A stretch of DNA of 8,860 nucleotides from positions 13,864 through 22,723 of the forward strand of contig DGQO01000229.1 in the NCBI GenBank assembly GCA_002400445.1, given 5' to 3'. Numbering within the stretch: the first letter of the stretch is position 1; each line of letters opens with the position of its first letter. A model generated the notes under the pieces. It was not told the origin of the DNA, made no database searches, and saw nothing but the letters and a program-made list of their open reading frames with translations. The stretch is from Chitinophagaceae bacterium UBA4412 (GTDB lineage Bacteria > Bacteroidota > Bacteroidia > Chitinophagales > Chitinophagaceae). Made by a program: the position numbers and the translations under genes. This document shows, in pieces, positions 7,080 to 8,860 of the stretch.

Positions 7080-8480
7080 ATGAACGAATTTTTTATTTTA
7101 ATGAAAAGTGAACTGCTGCTGGGGATCATCATCTTCATCCTGCTGTTCATCAAGATAGGCAAAGGTTTGAGCAATGAGAAAATGCTGGTACTCATTCAGT
7201 CTTTGTTGTTGGTTAATTTCCTGGCAGGCTTTTTTTTCAATCAGACCGGTCATTTATTTGGCGGTATGTTCGTGAGCACGAGTGCAACTATTTTGCAGAA
7301 AAATATTTTAAACCTGGGTGTTTATCTTATTTCGATGCTGTTCTCAGATTGGTTCAGGAAACACATTCACATGCCGGAGTATTTTATACTGATGTTGAGT
7401 GCGGTGATGGGCATGTTCTTCCTGGTATCTTCAGGCAACCTGCTTTTATTCTTCCTGGCAATAGAACTGGCCACTATTCCCGTAGCTGCTATGGTAAACT
7501 TTGATATGCAGAAAAGGATTTCTTCCGAAGCGGGTATGAAGATGATTTTGTCAAGCGCATTTTCTTCAGGTATTTTATTGTTTGGTATTTCATTGATTTA
7601 TGGTGCCACAGGTACAATTCAATTTGCAGAATTGCCCTTGCTTATGAAAGCCTCACCGCTCATGATTATGGCATTCATCTTCTTTATTACGGCATTTGCT
7701 TTCAAGCTGTCTATAGTTCCGTTTCATTTATGGACGGCTGATGTGTATGAAGGCGGTCCCATTGCCAGTACAGCTTTTCTCTCCGTGGTTTCCAAAGGGG
7801 CCGTGGCATTTATTTTTATCTCAATGTTGTATAAAGTTTTCCAGCCCATGCATGAGGTATGGTATCATACTATTATCCTGCTCTCTCTTTGTACAATCAT
7901 ACTCGGAAATATTTTTGCTTTGCGCCAGCAGAACATCAAGCGCTTCCTGGCGTTTTCTTCTATTGCCCAGGTGGGTTTCATTCTTGTAGGTATTGGGGCT
8001 AACTCTGGAGCAGGCTCCATCTCAGTAGTGTATTTTATATTGATTTATACTTTCTCTAACCTGGCCGCTTTTGGTGTGGCTGCTGCTATTTCTGAACAAA
8101 CCGGAAAAGAAAATATACAAGACTATAGAGGGTTGTATAAAGAGAATCCATTCTTAAGCTGGATCATGGCGCTTGCCTTATTCTCCCTGGCAGGTATTCC
8201 TCCTACTGCAGGATTTTTTGGTAAACTATTCCTCATTAGCGCAGGCGCTACTGTGGCGGATTACTGGTATATCGTTGTTGTGGCGCTTAATCTCATTGTG
8301 TCTTTGTATTATTATCTCCGGGTAGTGCGGGCCATGTTCATGGATAAAAATGAATTCCCTATACAGAAGGTACAAGTTGCTTTTCCTGCAAAATTTGCAT
8401 TGATTGTTTGTGGCGTAGCCATCACTGTTATAGGGTTGCTCAGTTGGGTATGGGATTACATACAAACTGCACTCATCTAA
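7080..8480 (+). CDS. nuoN: NADH-quinone oxidoreductase subunit N (NuoN)
   Basis: This is the proximal antiporter-like proton-channel subunit (ND2 family), next to NuoK in the membrane arm. It is 466 residues against 485 in E. coli. The channel residues are intact: E129 in LAIELATIPVAAMV (E. coli E133), K154 in GMKMILSSAFSSGILLFG (K158), K209 in AFKLSIVPFHLWTADVY (K217), K239 in LSVVSKGAVAF (K247) and K382 in PPTAGFFGKL (K395). Further family motifs are IKRFLAFSSIAQVGF (286-300) and FSLAGIPPTAGFF (368-380). About 14 hydrophobic helices can be drawn. It starts 9 bases after the nuoM stop and is followed 12 bases later by another start codon, so nuoN is probably not the last gene of the transcript. 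Confidence 0.97.
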   Translation: MNEFFILMKSELLLGIIIFILLFIKIGKGLSNEKMLVLIQSLLLVNFLAGFFFNQTGHLFGGMFVSTSATILQKNILNLGVYLISMLFSDWFRKHIHMPEYFILMLSAVMGMFFLVSSGNLLLFFLAIELATIPVAAMVNFDMQKRISSEAGMKMILSSAFSSGILLFGISLIYGATGTIQFAELPLLMKASPLMIMAFIFFITAFAFKLSIVPFHLWTADVYEGGPIASTAFLSVVSKGAVAFIFISMLYKVFQPMHEVWYHTIILLSLCTIILGNIFALRQQNIKRFLAFSSIAQVGFILVGIGANSGAGSISVVYFILIYTFSNLAAFGVAAAISEQTGKENIQDYRGLYKENPFLSWIMALALFSLAGIPPTAGFFGKLFLISAGATVADYWYIVVVALNLIVSLYYYLRVVRAMFMDKNEFPIQKVQVAFPAKFALIVCGVAITVIGLLSWVWDYIQTALI

Positions 8481-8492
8481 AATTTAATTTTT

Positions 8493-8860
8493 ATGGCTAT
8501 CAATAAGAATCACGAGTTTGAAGAATTGGATGGCATTAAATGCGGCATTGTAGAAAAGAATGTAGGCACAGACAGGGTGGCTTTTCTAAAATCCTTGTTG
8601 GAATTTAATGGCTTCACTGTTGTAGTAGTGCCATCGCCTCCACCTAAAGCAGTTGCAAAGCCAGTAGCAAGCGTGGTACCGGAAGATGCTGCTGCAGAAA
8701 TACCTTTGGCTCCTCCTCCCCCGGAAACATTTACTGTTGGTGTTACCGATTATACTTTCAATTCCATAAATGCCATCTTTGGGCGCACTTTGAAAGCACC
8801 CGGTGGCCACATTGTTACACTTGCATTTTGGCGGCAGGAGGAAGCCTTTAGTCACGATGA
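8493..8860 (+). CDS. Uncharacterised protein with proline/alanine-rich linker, 3'-truncated by window edge
   Basis: I do not recognise a named family. An open frame starts at the ATG at 8493, 12 bases after nuoN, and stays open for 122 codons to the window end. Three parts are visible. Residues 1-46 form a small soluble segment (MAINKNHEFEELDGIKCGIV, then a predicted helix around 28-38 and a beta-like TVVVV). Residues 47-78 are a low-complexity linker rich in Pro, Ala and Val (PSPPPK to APPPPE). From 79 on, a second segment begins TFTVGVTDYTFN and continues through AIFGRTLKAPGGH to TLAFWRQEE. No signal peptide, membrane helix or cysteine motif is seen. It uses codons like its neighbours and sits in tight operon spacing, so it is likely cotranscribed with nuo. 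I have a vague memory of similar hypothetical proteins in Chitinophagaceae. A role in complex I assembly or electron input is only a guess. Confidence 0.8.
   Translation, partial: MAINKNHEFEELDGIKCGIVEKNVGTDRVAFLKSLLEFNGFTVVVVPSPPPKAVAKPVASVVPEDAAAEIPLAPPPPETFTVGVTDYTFNSINAIFGRTLKAPGGHIVTLAFWRQEEAFSHD

Noticed and set aside
8586..8855. Antisense open frame at the right edge
   Set aside because: It lies opposite the 8493-8860 gene, which has better spacing to nuoN and more protein-like composition; the antisense translation is rich in Cys, Arg and Tyr in a way typical of shadows.

Overview
The window is a stretch of a respiratory complex I (nuo) operon. Every gene is on the + strand, in the order nuoD (5' end cut off by the window), nuoH, nuoI, nuoJ, nuoK, nuoL, nuoM, nuoN. 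After nuoN comes the start of an unrecognised gene that runs off the 3' edge. Gaps between genes are short (0 to about 50 bases, with one of 102 bases between nuoD and nuoH) and no convincing terminator is seen, so this looks like one transcription unit whose promoter lies upstream of the window.

Organism: the protein sequences, the moderate GC content, the A-rich leaders without a clear Shine-Dalgarno and the gene set suggest Bacteroidota, probably the Chitinophagaceae or relatives. This is inferred from remembered family resemblance, not from a search.

Layout: 1-978 encodes the quinone-site subunit NuoD. 979-1080 is a spacer with a hairpin and an imperfect direct repeat. 1081-2181 is NuoH, the membrane heel and quinone entry; 2192-2668 is NuoI, with two 4Fe-4S clusters. 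2717-3570 holds NuoJ and NuoK, overlapping by ATGA. 3591-8480 holds the three antiporter-like proton-channel subunits NuoL, NuoM and NuoN. 8493-8860 is a partial gene for a protein with a proline/alanine-rich linker.

How they work together: NuoI passes electrons towards the quinone site formed by NuoD (with NuoB, off window) and NuoH. The energy released drives proton translocation through NuoH/J/K and NuoL/M/N. NADH-oxidising subunits NuoE, NuoF and NuoG, commonly encoded between nuoD and nuoH, are absent from that position. This is the arrangement of the 11-subunit type, whose electron donor may not be NADH directly.

Most notable points: (1) nuoEFG are missing at the D-H junction; (2) NuoH has Ser180 where a proton-path glutamate is normally conserved (E. 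coli E157); (3) NuoM has Phe221 at the position of the central TM7 lysine (E. coli K234), while NuoL and NuoN keep theirs; (4) an uncharacterised gene is attached to the end of the operon.
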